Below are positions 10,173 through 19,104 of a stretch of DNA of 39,480 bases, in pieces. The translations under genes were made by a program, and so were the position numbers. How positions within the stretch are numbered: the first letter of the stretch is position 1; each line of letters starts with the position of its first letter. The stretch lies in assembly GCA_002686955.1 (NCBI GenBank), contig NYZA01000219.1:1-39480 (forward strand). Direction: 5' to 3'. The notes beneath the pieces are model-generated. The model was not told the origin of the DNA. It searched no databases and was given only the letters and a program-made list of their open reading frames with translations. This DNA is from Gemmatimonadota bacterium (GTDB taxonomy: Bacteria; GCA-2686955).

Positions 10173-10177
10173 ACGAG

Positions 10178-11431
10178 ATGAGAACAATCGGCTCGTTGCT
10201 GCTGGGGCTGGCCTCACTGGCTTCCATCGCTCGATCGGCGGAGCCGACGCAAGGGCTGGAGACCGCCCTTCGATCGATCGTGGTCATCGAAGCCACGGGG
10301 ATGCCCGGTGGAGTGAGCTCGTTCGCAACGGGAGTGATCATCGATTCTCTGGGGGGGATCGTGACGGCGCTCCACGCCGTCGATGGAGCGGATGAGATCA
10401 GGATCGGTGCTCACCTGGAAGCGCCGCGCCGGGTGGTGCTCTCCGCCTCTGATCGATCAGCCGATCTCGCACTACTGGATGCCATCGCGAGCGATCGCCC
10501 AGCGCCGCCCCTGCCTCCGGCCGCACCGACGGAGCTCGGGGCGCCGATCTTCGTAATCGGAAACGCCTTGGGAACCGGCGTCGTCGTGACGCACGGAATC
10601 GTCGCGGCCCTTCCCGATACAGCCGCCGAGCAAGGCTCCCCGGAAGGGCATCTGCTCGTGGACGCCCTGGTCGCGCAGGGATCGAGCGGCGGACCGGCGG
10701 TGGATCGCGAGGGCCGGTGGGTCGGACTGGTCGTGGGCAAGGCCGTGGTGGACGAGTCGGTCGTTGACCTGGGGATGGTGATTCCGACCGATCGTGTACT
10801 CGCCGTCGTCCGAGCGCTGAGAGCTCGACAGACGGAGCCGACTCCCTGGATCGGAATCGACGTGGAAACGATGACCGCCGCCATGGCCGCGGCCCTTTCC
10901 GCTTCGCCTGGATTGGGAGTGGTGGTCTCTCGGGTGGTCTCGGGAGGCCCGGGCAATCGCGCGGGTCTCGCCCCGATCGACGTGATCACCGCGGTCGACG
11001 GTCGCCCCGTTCATTCCGCCGAAGAGTTCGAGCGGGCGATCGCCTCTCGACGGCCTGGCGAGGCGCTCAAGCTCAGCATCTCCACCGATGGACATGGTCG
11101 CATACTCCAGGTGGAGCTGCGGGAAGCCCCGCCCGAGCCGGAGGACGAGCCGGCGGAAGTGGTCCTCACCGAATTGAAAGGCCTGGGATTGACCGTCGCG
11201 CAGCTCGGAGGCTCCGGGGCACCGGTTGTCGTGGTGTCGATAGTGGATGGCGGTCCGGGGGACCGTGCGGAGATCCGCCTCGGAGACCGCATCGATCTCG
11301 TGGGACGACGTCCGGCCGGCGGATCGGTCCTGCGGGCCGAAGTCCAGCGACAGCTCAGTGGCTCGCGGGCCGTGCTGCTGCGCATCCACCGCGGCGATCT
11401 GGTCCGGCTGGTGGCCGTCGACCTGATGTAG
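10178..11431 (+). CDS. HtrA/DegP-like serine protease with two PDZ domains
   Basis: Signal peptide; triad motifs TALHAV (His), SADLALL (Asp), VAQGSSGGPAV (Ser); two C-terminal PDZ-like segments (GLGVVVSRVVSGGPGNRAGLAPIDVITAVDGRPV; VVVVSIVDGGPGDRAEIRLGDRIDLVG). Confidence 0.92.
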   Translation: MRTIGSLLLGLASLASIARSAEPTQGLETALRSIVVIEATGMPGGVSSFATGVIIDSLGGIVTALHAVDGADEIRIGAHLEAPRRVVLSASDRSADLALLDAIASDRPAPPLPPAAPTELGAPIFVIGNALGTGVVVTHGIVAALPDTAAEQGSPEGHLLVDALVAQGSSGGPAVDREGRWVGLVVGKAVVDESVVDLGMVIPTDRVLAVVRALRARQTEPTPWIGIDVETMTAAMAAALSASPGLGVVVSRVVSGGPGNRAGLAPIDVITAVDGRPVHSAEEFERAIASRRPGEALKLSISTDGHGRILQVELREAPPEPEDEPAEVVLTELKGLGLTVAQLGGSGAPVVVVSIVDGGPGDRAEIRLGDRIDLVGRRPAGGSVLRAEVQRQLSGSRAVLLRIHRGDLVRLVAVDLM

Positions 11432-11457
11432 ATTCGAACTCAACCTGAGGTAAGAAG

Positions 11458-12597
11458 ATGAAACTCGCCACCCGGGCCGTTCACGCCGGGCAACATCCGG
11501 AACCGGTCACCGGCGCGATCATGACGCCGATCTTCCAGACCGCAACCTTCGCGCAGGACGCGATCGCCCAGCACAAGGGCTACGAATACGCGCGTACCCA
11601 GAACCCCACGCGCGAGATCCTCGAGGCCAATCTCGCCTCGCTCGAAGGTGGCGCCCACGGCCACGCCTTCGCCAGCGGATTGGCGGCGGTGACCGGCCTG
11701 GCGATGCTTATGGAAGCGGGTGACCACCTGGTATGCACCAGCAACCTGTACGGAGGAACCTACCGCCTTCTCACCACGATCCTCGCGGGATTCGGGCTGC
11801 GCGCGACCTTTGTCGACACATCCGATCTCGGGGCCGTCGAAGAGGCGATCGAGGGTCGAACGCGACTCGTTTTCGTGGAATCTCCGACCAATCCGATCCT
11901 GACACTGACCGACTTGGGGGCGATCGCCGGCCTGGCGAAGGAGCATGGAATCTGGAGCTGCGTAGACAACACGTTCATGAGCCCGATCTTCCAGCGGCCG
12001 CTGGAGCACGGCATCGACATTGTGCTGCACTCCACGACCAAGTACCTGAACGGACACTCCGACGTTGTCGGCGGTGTCATCATCACGGACGACGATTCGC
12101 TGTCGGAGCGCCTCGCCCATGTTCAGAACACGGCGGGTGCCGTGCCTTCGCCATTCGATTCGTGGCTGGTACTCCGGGGCGTCAAGACCTTGCACTTGCG
12201 CATGCAGGCGCACGACTCTCATGGTCGCCGAATCGCGGAGTTCCTGGACGCCGATTCGAGGGTTGGACGTGTATACTACCCGGGATTGGTCGATCATCCC
12301 CAGCATCGACTCGCTGAAGAGCAGATGGACGGATTCGGCGGAATGATCAGCTTCGCGCTCGACGGTTTCGACGCGGCGGAGCGCTTCGTGGCGGCCCTTC
12401 GGGTCTTCACTCTGGCCGAATCGCTCGGCGGCGTCGAAAGTCTGGTCTGCCACCCCGGGGCGATGACCCACGCCTCGGTCCCCGAAGAAGAACGGATCGC
12501 GCTGGGGATCGTGCCCGGGCTGATCCGTCTATCGGTCGGAATCGAAGATGTGGAGGACCTGATCGAGGATCTGGACAAGGCCCTCTCCGCTACCTGA
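11458..12597 (+). CDS. Cys/Met metabolism PLP-dependent enzyme (cystathionine gamma-synthase / methionine gamma-lyase family)
   Basis: TRAVHAGQHPEPVTGAIMTPIFQTATF, YEYARTQNPTREILEANLASLEGG, LHSTTKYLNGHSDVVGG (PLP Lys), VESLVCHPGAMTHASV. Confidence 0.95.
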   Translation: MKLATRAVHAGQHPEPVTGAIMTPIFQTATFAQDAIAQHKGYEYARTQNPTREILEANLASLEGGAHGHAFASGLAAVTGLAMLMEAGDHLVCTSNLYGGTYRLLTTILAGFGLRATFVDTSDLGAVEEAIEGRTRLVFVESPTNPILTLTDLGAIAGLAKEHGIWSCVDNTFMSPIFQRPLEHGIDIVLHSTTKYLNGHSDVVGGVIITDDDSLSERLAHVQNTAGAVPSPFDSWLVLRGVKTLHLRMQAHDSHGRRIAEFLDADSRVGRVYYPGLVDHPQHRLAEEQMDGFGGMISFALDGFDAAERFVAALRVFTLAESLGGVESLVCHPGAMTHASVPEEERIALGIVPGLIRLSVGIEDVEDLIEDLDKALSAT

Positions 12598-14167
12598 CAA
12601 AGAGCGGCCCGCTCACGGCTTCGTCGCCATCTCTCTGCACCGCACGCGCGAACACCGCCTCTCCTATCACCAGGTCCACTGTTGGCCTCCATGTAACGCT
12701 TGCTGCGCCCGGCACCACTTTGGCGGCGATCTCCCGGCCTCCTCGCCCCAGGATTTCGATGCGAAGCAGTGTATCGTCGGGAACGGCATCGGACGCGACC
12801 ACTTCTAGATCTCGGCGCCCCGATCGGATCTCTCCGCCCATCCAAGTTTCGTCCGATGCGCGCAGAGTCAGGATCAACCCGCGATCCTGGGTGGCGAAGG
12901 TTCGTCGTTCTCGGAGCGCTCGCAGAATCCCCTCTTCGGTCAAGGTGCGCGCCAGGACGCCGGTAATGCTGCGCCCCCCATCGCCCCAGCTCGGATTGTG
13001 GTCATCGTGGCTCTCTTGGGGAGAGACGAGCCATCCCTTGTCGAGAGCGCGACGGTACGCGTACGCGAAGCGCCCTTGTCCGTCGAGAGCTCGAATCAGC
13101 GCCATCTGTCGCAGCGCGTCATCTCGGATGCTCTGGTCGGGGAGCGCGAAGTCGTTCCAGTTCCTAGTTCCTTCCTGGTAGGGATGATTGAACTGTCCGA
13201 TTGCCGAGGGCTGTGCGGCCAGCTGTTCCAGGTAGGCGTCCCAATGCGGAGCAGTGATCGCATCGATGTTCCGGTCGGCCCCAAAGGTGTTGAGGTGACC
13301 TTCGGTCGGGTGTGTGTATTCGGTGCCGTAGAGCGCTACGAACTCACCGGCGATCGTCGCTTCCCGCGCGGCTTCGCGAAGCTCGTTCCAACGGCTCTGA
13401 CCGAAGCGCGGAATTCGAACCATCTCAGCGTGGTCGGTGATGGCGAAGAAATCGACTCCCCGATCCTTCGCCGCGCGAAAGGCCTGCGATGGAGGACCGG
13501 CACCGTCGGAGAGTGAGGAGTGGGCGTGCAGCATGCCCTTGTAGATTCGAAGAGCCGAGATGGCGTACGTCCCATCCAGAGGCGTGACATCGACTTCAAT
13601 ACCGCCCGCCCTCCGCCCGCGCGCCGTGACTACCAGTGTTCCAGCGCTGGCGTCGAGCTCGATGCCATGCTTTGAACCTTGTTCGACCACGTTCCGCAAC
13701 ACAACCAGCTCGTTTCCGGATCGAAAACGCGCACTACCGCCGCGCAGGGACTCGCTCAGATCCAACCAGGTCTGTTCGAAAGCGGCGATCGTGGGATCCT
13801 CACGCAAGATACGAGGAGAGTGGAAGACCACCCGATCACCGCGTCCGTGGCGATCGACTCCCGGATCGACCCAGAGCCCGAGCATTGCCCCAGGGCTGAT
13901 CGGCGAGGGGATTTCCCCCCTGATGGACACCGCCCGATGTGGGCTCAGGGAGCTTCGTGCCAGTACCGAAGCGCCCGAAAGTGGATCGTTCCACACCACG
14001 AGGACATCACAGCCGTCGCTCGATCCCTGCCGAGGATAGGGGCTCAGCATCGCCTCGCACTCGAAGTGCATGCGCTGAGGCCGCGGCGCGCTAGGACCCG
14101 GTCGACCCGACGCGGCTGTCCCCAACAAGATCGCCGATACCGCCCCGACGACAGATGGACATTTCAT
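12590..14167 (-). CDS. Secreted PHP-domain / CehA-McbA-like metallohydrolase
   Basis: Signal peptide MKCPSVVGAVSAILLGTAASG; MLHAHSSLSDGAG (HxH), FFAITDHAEM (TDH), LYGTEYTHP, GQFNHPYQEG, SPQESHDDH. Start trimmed to the ATG at 14167. Confidence 0.87.
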   Translation of the reverse strand: MKCPSVVGAVSAILLGTAASGRPGPSAPRPQRMHFECEAMLSPYPRQGSSDGCDVLVVWNDPLSGASVLARSSLSPHRAVSIRGEIPSPISPGAMLGLWVDPGVDRHGRGDRVVFHSPRILREDPTIAAFEQTWLDLSESLRGGSARFRSGNELVVLRNVVEQGSKHGIELDASAGTLVVTARGRRAGGIEVDVTPLDGTYAISALRIYKGMLHAHSSLSDGAGPPSQAFRAAKDRGVDFFAITDHAEMVRIPRFGQSRWNELREAAREATIAGEFVALYGTEYTHPTEGHLNTFGADRNIDAITAPHWDAYLEQLAAQPSAIGQFNHPYQEGTRNWNDFALPDQSIRDDALRQMALIRALDGQGRFAYAYRRALDKGWLVSPQESHDDHNPSWGDGGRSITGVLARTLTEEGILRALRERRTFATQDRGLILTLRASDETWMGGEIRSGRRDLEVVASDAVPDDTLLRIEILGRGGREIAAKVVPGAASVTWRPTVDLVIGEAVFARAVQRDGDEAVSGPLFVR

Positions 14168-17100
14168 CGATCGATCATCAAGATGTCGGAGACCCCGAGC
14201 GAGAGCATCAGTGTTCGTCCTCTGCGCTCGATCGCGGTACCTCTCACCGATCGAATCCTGCTCGGCGTCCACCCCAGGTCGAGTTCGATGCTCAGCGTCT
14301 CGATCGGCGAATCGGTGAAGTTCACGAGGACCAGAGCCGCCCTGGATGGCCCTTCGAGGAGATTGGGTTCCACGAGCGGATTGCTACACCGCGCCGGCGA
14401 ACCCACGCCCGCCAATTGCAGAGGCATCGCGATAACCGATCGGGCGGCCCTGTCGAATTCCGAGGGCAGCCAATGGTTCATGCTCACTGCTCGGCAACCT
14501 CGATCCCAGGGCCTGATCGGAATCGCGCTTCGCACATAGGCCAAACCCGGCAGCGCCGCGGCTCCAACGACGCTCCCCCGCCCATGACGGGCGATGACGA
14601 TGGCGGGGTCGCCGTTCTCGAATCGCCCGAGAACTTCAGCGTTCTTTACCGACCACCGCTGCCGCAGTGCGACCGCGTCGAAGCTCCCCGCTTCGGCCAT
14701 CCGCACTCGGCCGAGCGCTTCCAGCCGCGGTAGCTCCACCTTCGCTCGCACCAGTCCAACGCTCTTCTCCACGTCGAGAGATCGACAGCCGATCAGATCC
14801 GGCAAGAGATTGCTGGGGCGATCGTACTCGTCACGCACTCCGGTGCCGCCCGAAGCAAAGAGGACTCCTCCCTCTCTGACCCAATCGATCAGACCTCGAG
14901 CCACGTCCCGCGCAACGTGCCCCCCCGCAATGTACAGAGTCGAATAGTCGGCGATGGCACCGCTGCGCACGTCCGCGGATGGAACGATCTCGACCGGGAT
15001 CTGAAGGTGACGCAGAGCCAGCCACAATGCTTTCCGCTCTTCGCTGAACAGAATCGACTTGCAGTCGTCGCAGTCGCCGTACGTTCCGGTTCCGGCGTTC
15101 TCCCAGATGTCGCTCGCGTCGGGCACTACAATTCCGACACTTGCCCGCCGAGGGTAACCATCGAGCAAGTATGCCTCGGCCGCCCCGATTTCATGATTCA
15201 ACTCACCCATCGTCAGGTAGCGACTCACATTCGCCGCGTCGACGTAATTCTCGTACCAGAACTGCTTTGGAAAGGCACAGAAATAGTTCACAATCTTGGC
15301 GCCGTGCCCAATTGCACTCATCGCCGAGCGTCGCAGGTCCTCGTCCGTATTGTTAGGTGTGTGGGGCATCGCGTAGAAAGCAATCGGCAATTTCGCCTCA
15401 CGAGCACCCGCCCACATGAAATCGCCGAGATATCCCACGACCTGCGTCGAGACCTCTGGCACCTGCCACAGATAATCTTCGCTCCACGGCATCGTCATGC
15501 CACCTTCACGGAAGATCTCTATCCACTTTCGAGATGGGAGCTCAAAGTAGTTGTGCGGGCTGAAATTGGCGCCGATCAGCACGTCATCGCCATAGTGCAC
15601 GCGCACTTGCTCACTCAGTCTTCCCTGCTCCATCGTGAAGATGCGGCCCTGGAAACGAATGGTGTGGTAGTACAGACGAGGATACTGCTTCGCCTCGGCC
15701 GGTCCGACCATTCGCACCCGCTGCCACCGCTCCTCCGCCGTGCCGTGAAGCTCCTCAAGGGGAAGAAGGTCCTTCGCCCCCAACCCGAGTCCCTCGACAT
15801 AGAGGCGGAATTCGGCCTGCCATGCAGCGTTCGGCAAATAGTTGTGTAGCCTGGGAAGCGGGATCTCGTCCCCCAATGAGACAATATGAACTTCGCGTTC
15901 GATGCCCGCCTCGCGCTCTCTCGAGACGTTCGCGTGGTTTAGATGAATCTTGCGGCGAATCCTGACCTTATTCGCCGGATCGCTCGCCTCACCAGCCTCA
16001 GGCATGAGGTGCCGTAGCGTGTTGAACCCCATGTGTCCGTAGAGGTCGAACATGCTGGAGCGCATGCTCGAGCTCATCGCTGTCATGGTGTGCTCGTCCC
16101 ACCGATTGGGATAGATCAGGAATCGGCGCGGCATTCTTCCGCGAAATCGAACCGCTTTGACGGATGAGACCAGCTCTTCCAGTACCTGCTCTCCGCTGGT
16201 TACTCGGCCATCCTCCGGGTAGCGCGGCGGGATATTGAATAGCACAGTGTTTCGCTTCTTTTGATCGCCGGTCCAATCGACTCGCTCGATCGGGCTCTCC
16301 CCTCGAGAGCCACAGAATTCGGCCTCGAGTTTCGGTGAGATCTCTGGAGTGTTGCTGTCGACCCAGATGCGCAACGTCGTTTCGTCGGTTGTGTCGAGAT
16401 CTCGACCCAAATCGATCCACTGGCTCTGTTCCCCCGGCCTGAGCTCGGTGGCCTTGCGCAATCCGAACGGCTTCTTCAGGAAGGGATTGCGGTGGAGCAT
16501 CGTCTGACCGGAAATGTTGATGGCATCCGGCGCATCCTCAGGGTTCCTGAAGCGAACGAATACACGACCAGCTGTCGCAAGTTCATCCAAGTAGGGAAGC
16601 CAGGGATTCTCGGGAGCGATTCCCTTTCGAGTGGTCAAGAAGATGGCGTCGACATTTCGGTCCGCGGCCATTGGCCCATTGTCGCGACCATAGAGGATTA
16701 TCTCGGCAGTTCCGGCGTCGAGGCCAACTTCGTAGTCGTGCCCCTGCCATACAACATTGTCTCCGCCTCCCCATGGCCATACCGGATCCGATACGAGCCT
16801 GGCTTCGATGTCGTCTCGAGAGCCGAACGACCACAGCTTCAAGGCGTCACCGTCTCCGTACCGCTCGTCGAACACCACTTCACCGTCTTGGACTATCCGG
16901 ATTCCGAAACGTGTCTCGAAACCAGTTGGCGCTTCGAAATGGGCCCAGACGCGGTATCGCGCAGAGCGAGGCACTCGAATCGTCGCTCTGGCTTCACCCT
17001 CGGTCTCTTCGGCCGGCAGAGACAAACAGCGCTGTCCCGACATGAAATTCCCACCGAAGCCGGAGAAATAAGTCTCACAGAGGTCCGCCCGCCTCCATGG

Positions 17101-19104
17101 ACCACCAACGAACTTCTCAGCTTCGATTGAAAAATGTAGAGCCTCCTCACCGGCCGATTCCAGGTAGGCAAGTCCACCGCGCTTGCGGACATTCGCGGTC
17201 AATCGTTGTTTAGATTCTTGCTCGGTATCCAGCGCGACATCGATGCGGTACTGCCCAGAAGGCTCGTCAAAAGTCGGCCAGAAGAGGGCGAGACGGGTTG
17301 AGCCGACCGGTACCTCGATCTCTCGTACTACGTTGAAAACCGGCTCTTCCTCCCCCACTCGATGCACCCGCAGGTCGAGCCTGGCTTTGCGATCGACCCC
17401 TTTCCCGACGACAACCGTGGTGATCGGAAAACGCTCTCGATCGTACGCATCCCGGCCGGGGAGTTCCAGGTGCATATGCAGTGGAGCGATGGTGGGCACA
17501 TCCACGCTCAACTCCGCCCAGGATGGCTTGGGTCGGAGCTCGTAGGCTGGGTGGTGGAAGATTCCCGCTCGGCCGACTCCTGCACTGCGATGCAGCGCAC
17601 CACGTTGCCGGCGCTCCAATCCCCAGCGTGGATGAAAAACGGCCCCGCTGTTTCTCTTGTTGGGCGCCTGGAGATCGACCTCCATGGGGCCGATTCCGGT
17701 CGCGGTGGGTGGGAGATCGAGCAACTCGATGATTTGCGCTCCTGACCAGATCGGCGATTCGGGATCGAGGAGACCACCGGGATGAGCAGAAGGAAGGGCA
17801 ATGAGCTTCGGCTCCCCCCAGATCGCCCAGTCGAAGTTGCCGCGGCCCAGCGGATCGACCGTGAGGGTCAAGACGATCTCTCTGCCCTGGTAGTCGATCA
17901 GATCGACCAGCACGGGCGTCCAGCCCGGCTCCCTTACAACGGCCCTGTGGACTTCACGGGCCAGTCCACGGTCGCTTCTGGATTCACGAACCGACACTTG
18001 GAATTCCACGCCGTTCGACGAGGGAAATGCACCATCGGATAGGCCCATCCAGAACGCAAACCACACCCCCCCCCCAGGCGGCAGCTCAATCAGTTCGGCT
18101 GTGTCTCTGTTGGAGTAGTCCAGGAAAATAGGACCGGTGGTCTGCCCCATCGGCCCCATGTCGAGCTCGAAAGTGTAGCTTCCGGCGGCGACGCCGGTCG
18201 CGGCCCAGTGCACCTCATGGGTCTGCTCTCCCGGAGAGAGGGTGAGCTCGGTCTCTAGACGATCGACCTCCTCGTCGCCATCGAGAATCCGCAAGGCAAT
18301 CGGCGAGGTACCCGCCCAAGGTGATCGGCTGCGGATCTCGAAGATCGCTCCCGACCCTTCTGCTCCCGTCGGCCGATTGCTCAGCCAAGCAACCGAAATG
18401 TCGTGGACCGCGGGCAGATCGAGCAGCCACTCTCCCCAGGATGGAGCTGGGCGACTATGGGCAGGGTGATGGAAGATCGCCGGCTCCTTGACGCCTCCCG
18501 AAAGGTTCTCGGTTCCCGAGGTGCGGCCACCGGCATCGCGATAGGCATCGAAGGCGGCGCCACCCCCGATTCCACGGCGCGGCTGCAGCTTGGCCGCCCG
18601 CGAGCCGACACCGGTAGTGGCTTTGTGGGCCGTATCGACGAGGTCGACAACCAGATCTTCGCTTGGAGCCGCCCCCGCTCCTTCCCACTCGTCGGGTACG
18701 CGAACGATTCTGGCTCGCCCCCACGCGGCGAAGTCGTAGCTCGCTGAGTTGCGCTGACCGGGCGATACGACCAGTCGCAGCATGACAGGTCGTCCCTGCC
18801 ATCGGCTCAGCTCGACGGCAACGGGGTGCCATCCCTCTTCTTCGATGTTCATGTGCAAGATCGACTCGTGACCCGGTCGATTCGGCGTCCTCACTTCGAC
18901 CCCGAAGGTGACCCCATCCGATGCCGGAAACGCGCCGTCCAGCAGTCCGACATCGGCGACGAACCAGAGGCGATCTCCACGTGCGGAGGGGCATAGCGCG
19001 ACCAGGAGAAACAGGCAAACCGCGATCCACCGTCCTTGCCTGCCTTCGTGCCGGACCCCCATTTCGGACTCGCTCGTCGCTCGCGTATTCAAGAGCATCT
19101 GCAT
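14164..19104 (-). CDS. Giant secreted multidomain protein: duplicated binding-module-like N-terminal units, putative TIM-barrel glycosidase-like core, C-terminal GATase1/beta-galactosidase-trimerisation-like domain
   Basis: Signal peptide (WIAVCLFLLVALCPSARG); repeated pairs LLDGAFPASDGVTFGVEV / LSDGAFPSSNGVEFQVSV and IFHHPAHSRPAPSWGEWLLDLP / IFHHPAYELRPKPSWAELSVDVP; core with VSLGDEIPL and MPWSEDYLWQ; VGIVVPDASDIWENAG...LYIAGGHVARDVARGLIDWVREGGVLFASGGTG. GTG at 19107 is an alternative start. Confidence 0.85.
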   Translation of the reverse strand: MQMLLNTRATSESEMGVRHEGRQGRWIAVCLFLLVALCPSARGDRLWFVADVGLLDGAFPASDGVTFGVEVRTPNRPGHESILHMNIEEEGWHPVAVELSRWQGRPVMLRLVVSPGQRNSASYDFAAWGRARIVRVPDEWEGAGAAPSEDLVVDLVDTAHKATTGVGSRAAKLQPRRGIGGGAAFDAYRDAGGRTSGTENLSGGVKEPAIFHHPAHSRPAPSWGEWLLDLPAVHDISVAWLSNRPTGAEGSGAIFEIRSRSPWAGTSPIALRILDGDEEVDRLETELTLSPGEQTHEVHWAATGVAAGSYTFELDMGPMGQTTGPIFLDYSNRDTAELIELPPGGGVWFAFWMGLSDGAFPSSNGVEFQVSVRESRSDRGLAREVHRAVVREPGWTPVLVDLIDYQGREIVLTLTVDPLGRGNFDWAIWGEPKLIALPSAHPGGLLDPESPIWSGAQIIELLDLPPTATGIGPMEVDLQAPNKRNSGAVFHPRWGLERRQRGALHRSAGVGRAGIFHHPAYELRPKPSWAELSVDVPTIAPLHMHLELPGRDAYDRERFPITTVVVGKGVDRKARLDLRVHRVGEEEPVFNVVREIEVPVGSTRLALFWPTFDEPSGQYRIDVALDTEQESKQRLTANVRKRGGLAYLESAGEEALHFSIEAEKFVGGPWRRADLCETYFSGFGGNFMSGQRCLSLPAEETEGEARATIRVPRSARYRVWAHFEAPTGFETRFGIRIVQDGEVVFDERYGDGDALKLWSFGSRDDIEARLVSDPVWPWGGGDNVVWQGHDYEVGLDAGTAEIILYGRDNGPMAADRNVDAIFLTTRKGIAPENPWLPYLDELATAGRVFVRFRNPEDAPDAINISGQTMLHRNPFLKKPFGLRKATELRPGEQSQWIDLGRDLDTTDETTLRIWVDSNTPEISPKLEAEFCGSRGESPIERVDWTGDQKKRNTVLFNIPPRYPEDGRVTSGEQVLEELVSSVKAVRFRGRMPRRFLIYPNRWDEHTMTAMSSSMRSSMFDLYGHMGFNTLRHLMPEAGEASDPANKVRIRRKIHLNHANVSREREAGIEREVHIVSLGDEIPLPRLHNYLPNAAWQAEFRLYVEGLGLGAKDLLPLEELHGTAEERWQRVRMVGPAEAKQYPRLYYHTIRFQGRIFTMEQGRLSEQVRVHYGDDVLIGANFSPHNYFELPSRKWIEIFREGGMTMPWSEDYLWQVPEVSTQVVGYLGDFMWAGAREAKLPIAFYAMPHTPNNTDEDLRRSAMSAIGHGAKIVNYFCAFPKQFWYENYVDAANVSRYLTMGELNHEIGAAEAYLLDGYPRRASVGIVVPDASDIWENAGTGTYGDCDDCKSILFSEERKALWLALRHLQIPVEIVPSADVRSGAIADYSTLYIAGGHVARDVARGLIDWVREGGVLFASGGTGVRDEYDRPSNLLPDLIGCRSLDVEKSVGLVRAKVELPRLEALGRVRMAEAGSFDAVALRQRWSVKNAEVLGRFENGDPAIVIARHGRGSVVGAAALPGLAYVRSAIPIRPWDRGCRAVSMNHWLPSEFDRAARSVIAMPLQLAGVGSPARCSNPLVEPNLLEGPSRAALVLVNFTDSPIETLSIELDLGWTPSRIRSVRGTAIERRGRTLMLSLGVSDILMIDR
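18066..18075. repeat. C10 (G10 on the coding strand) homopolymer inside the giant gene
   Basis: Read directly: ccacaccccccccccaggcgg; coding strand CCG CCT GGG GGG GGG GTG TGG (PPGGGVW). Confidence 0.95.

Noticed and set aside
11432-11457. Possible SAM-type riboswitch before the Cys/Met PLP gene
   Set aside because: Only 26 nt between the genes; no room for an aptamer.
10472-12471. 323-aa and 343-aa minus ORFs opposite the HtrA-like and PLP enzyme genes
   Set aside because: Mirror frames of strongly supported genes; no domain-like features.
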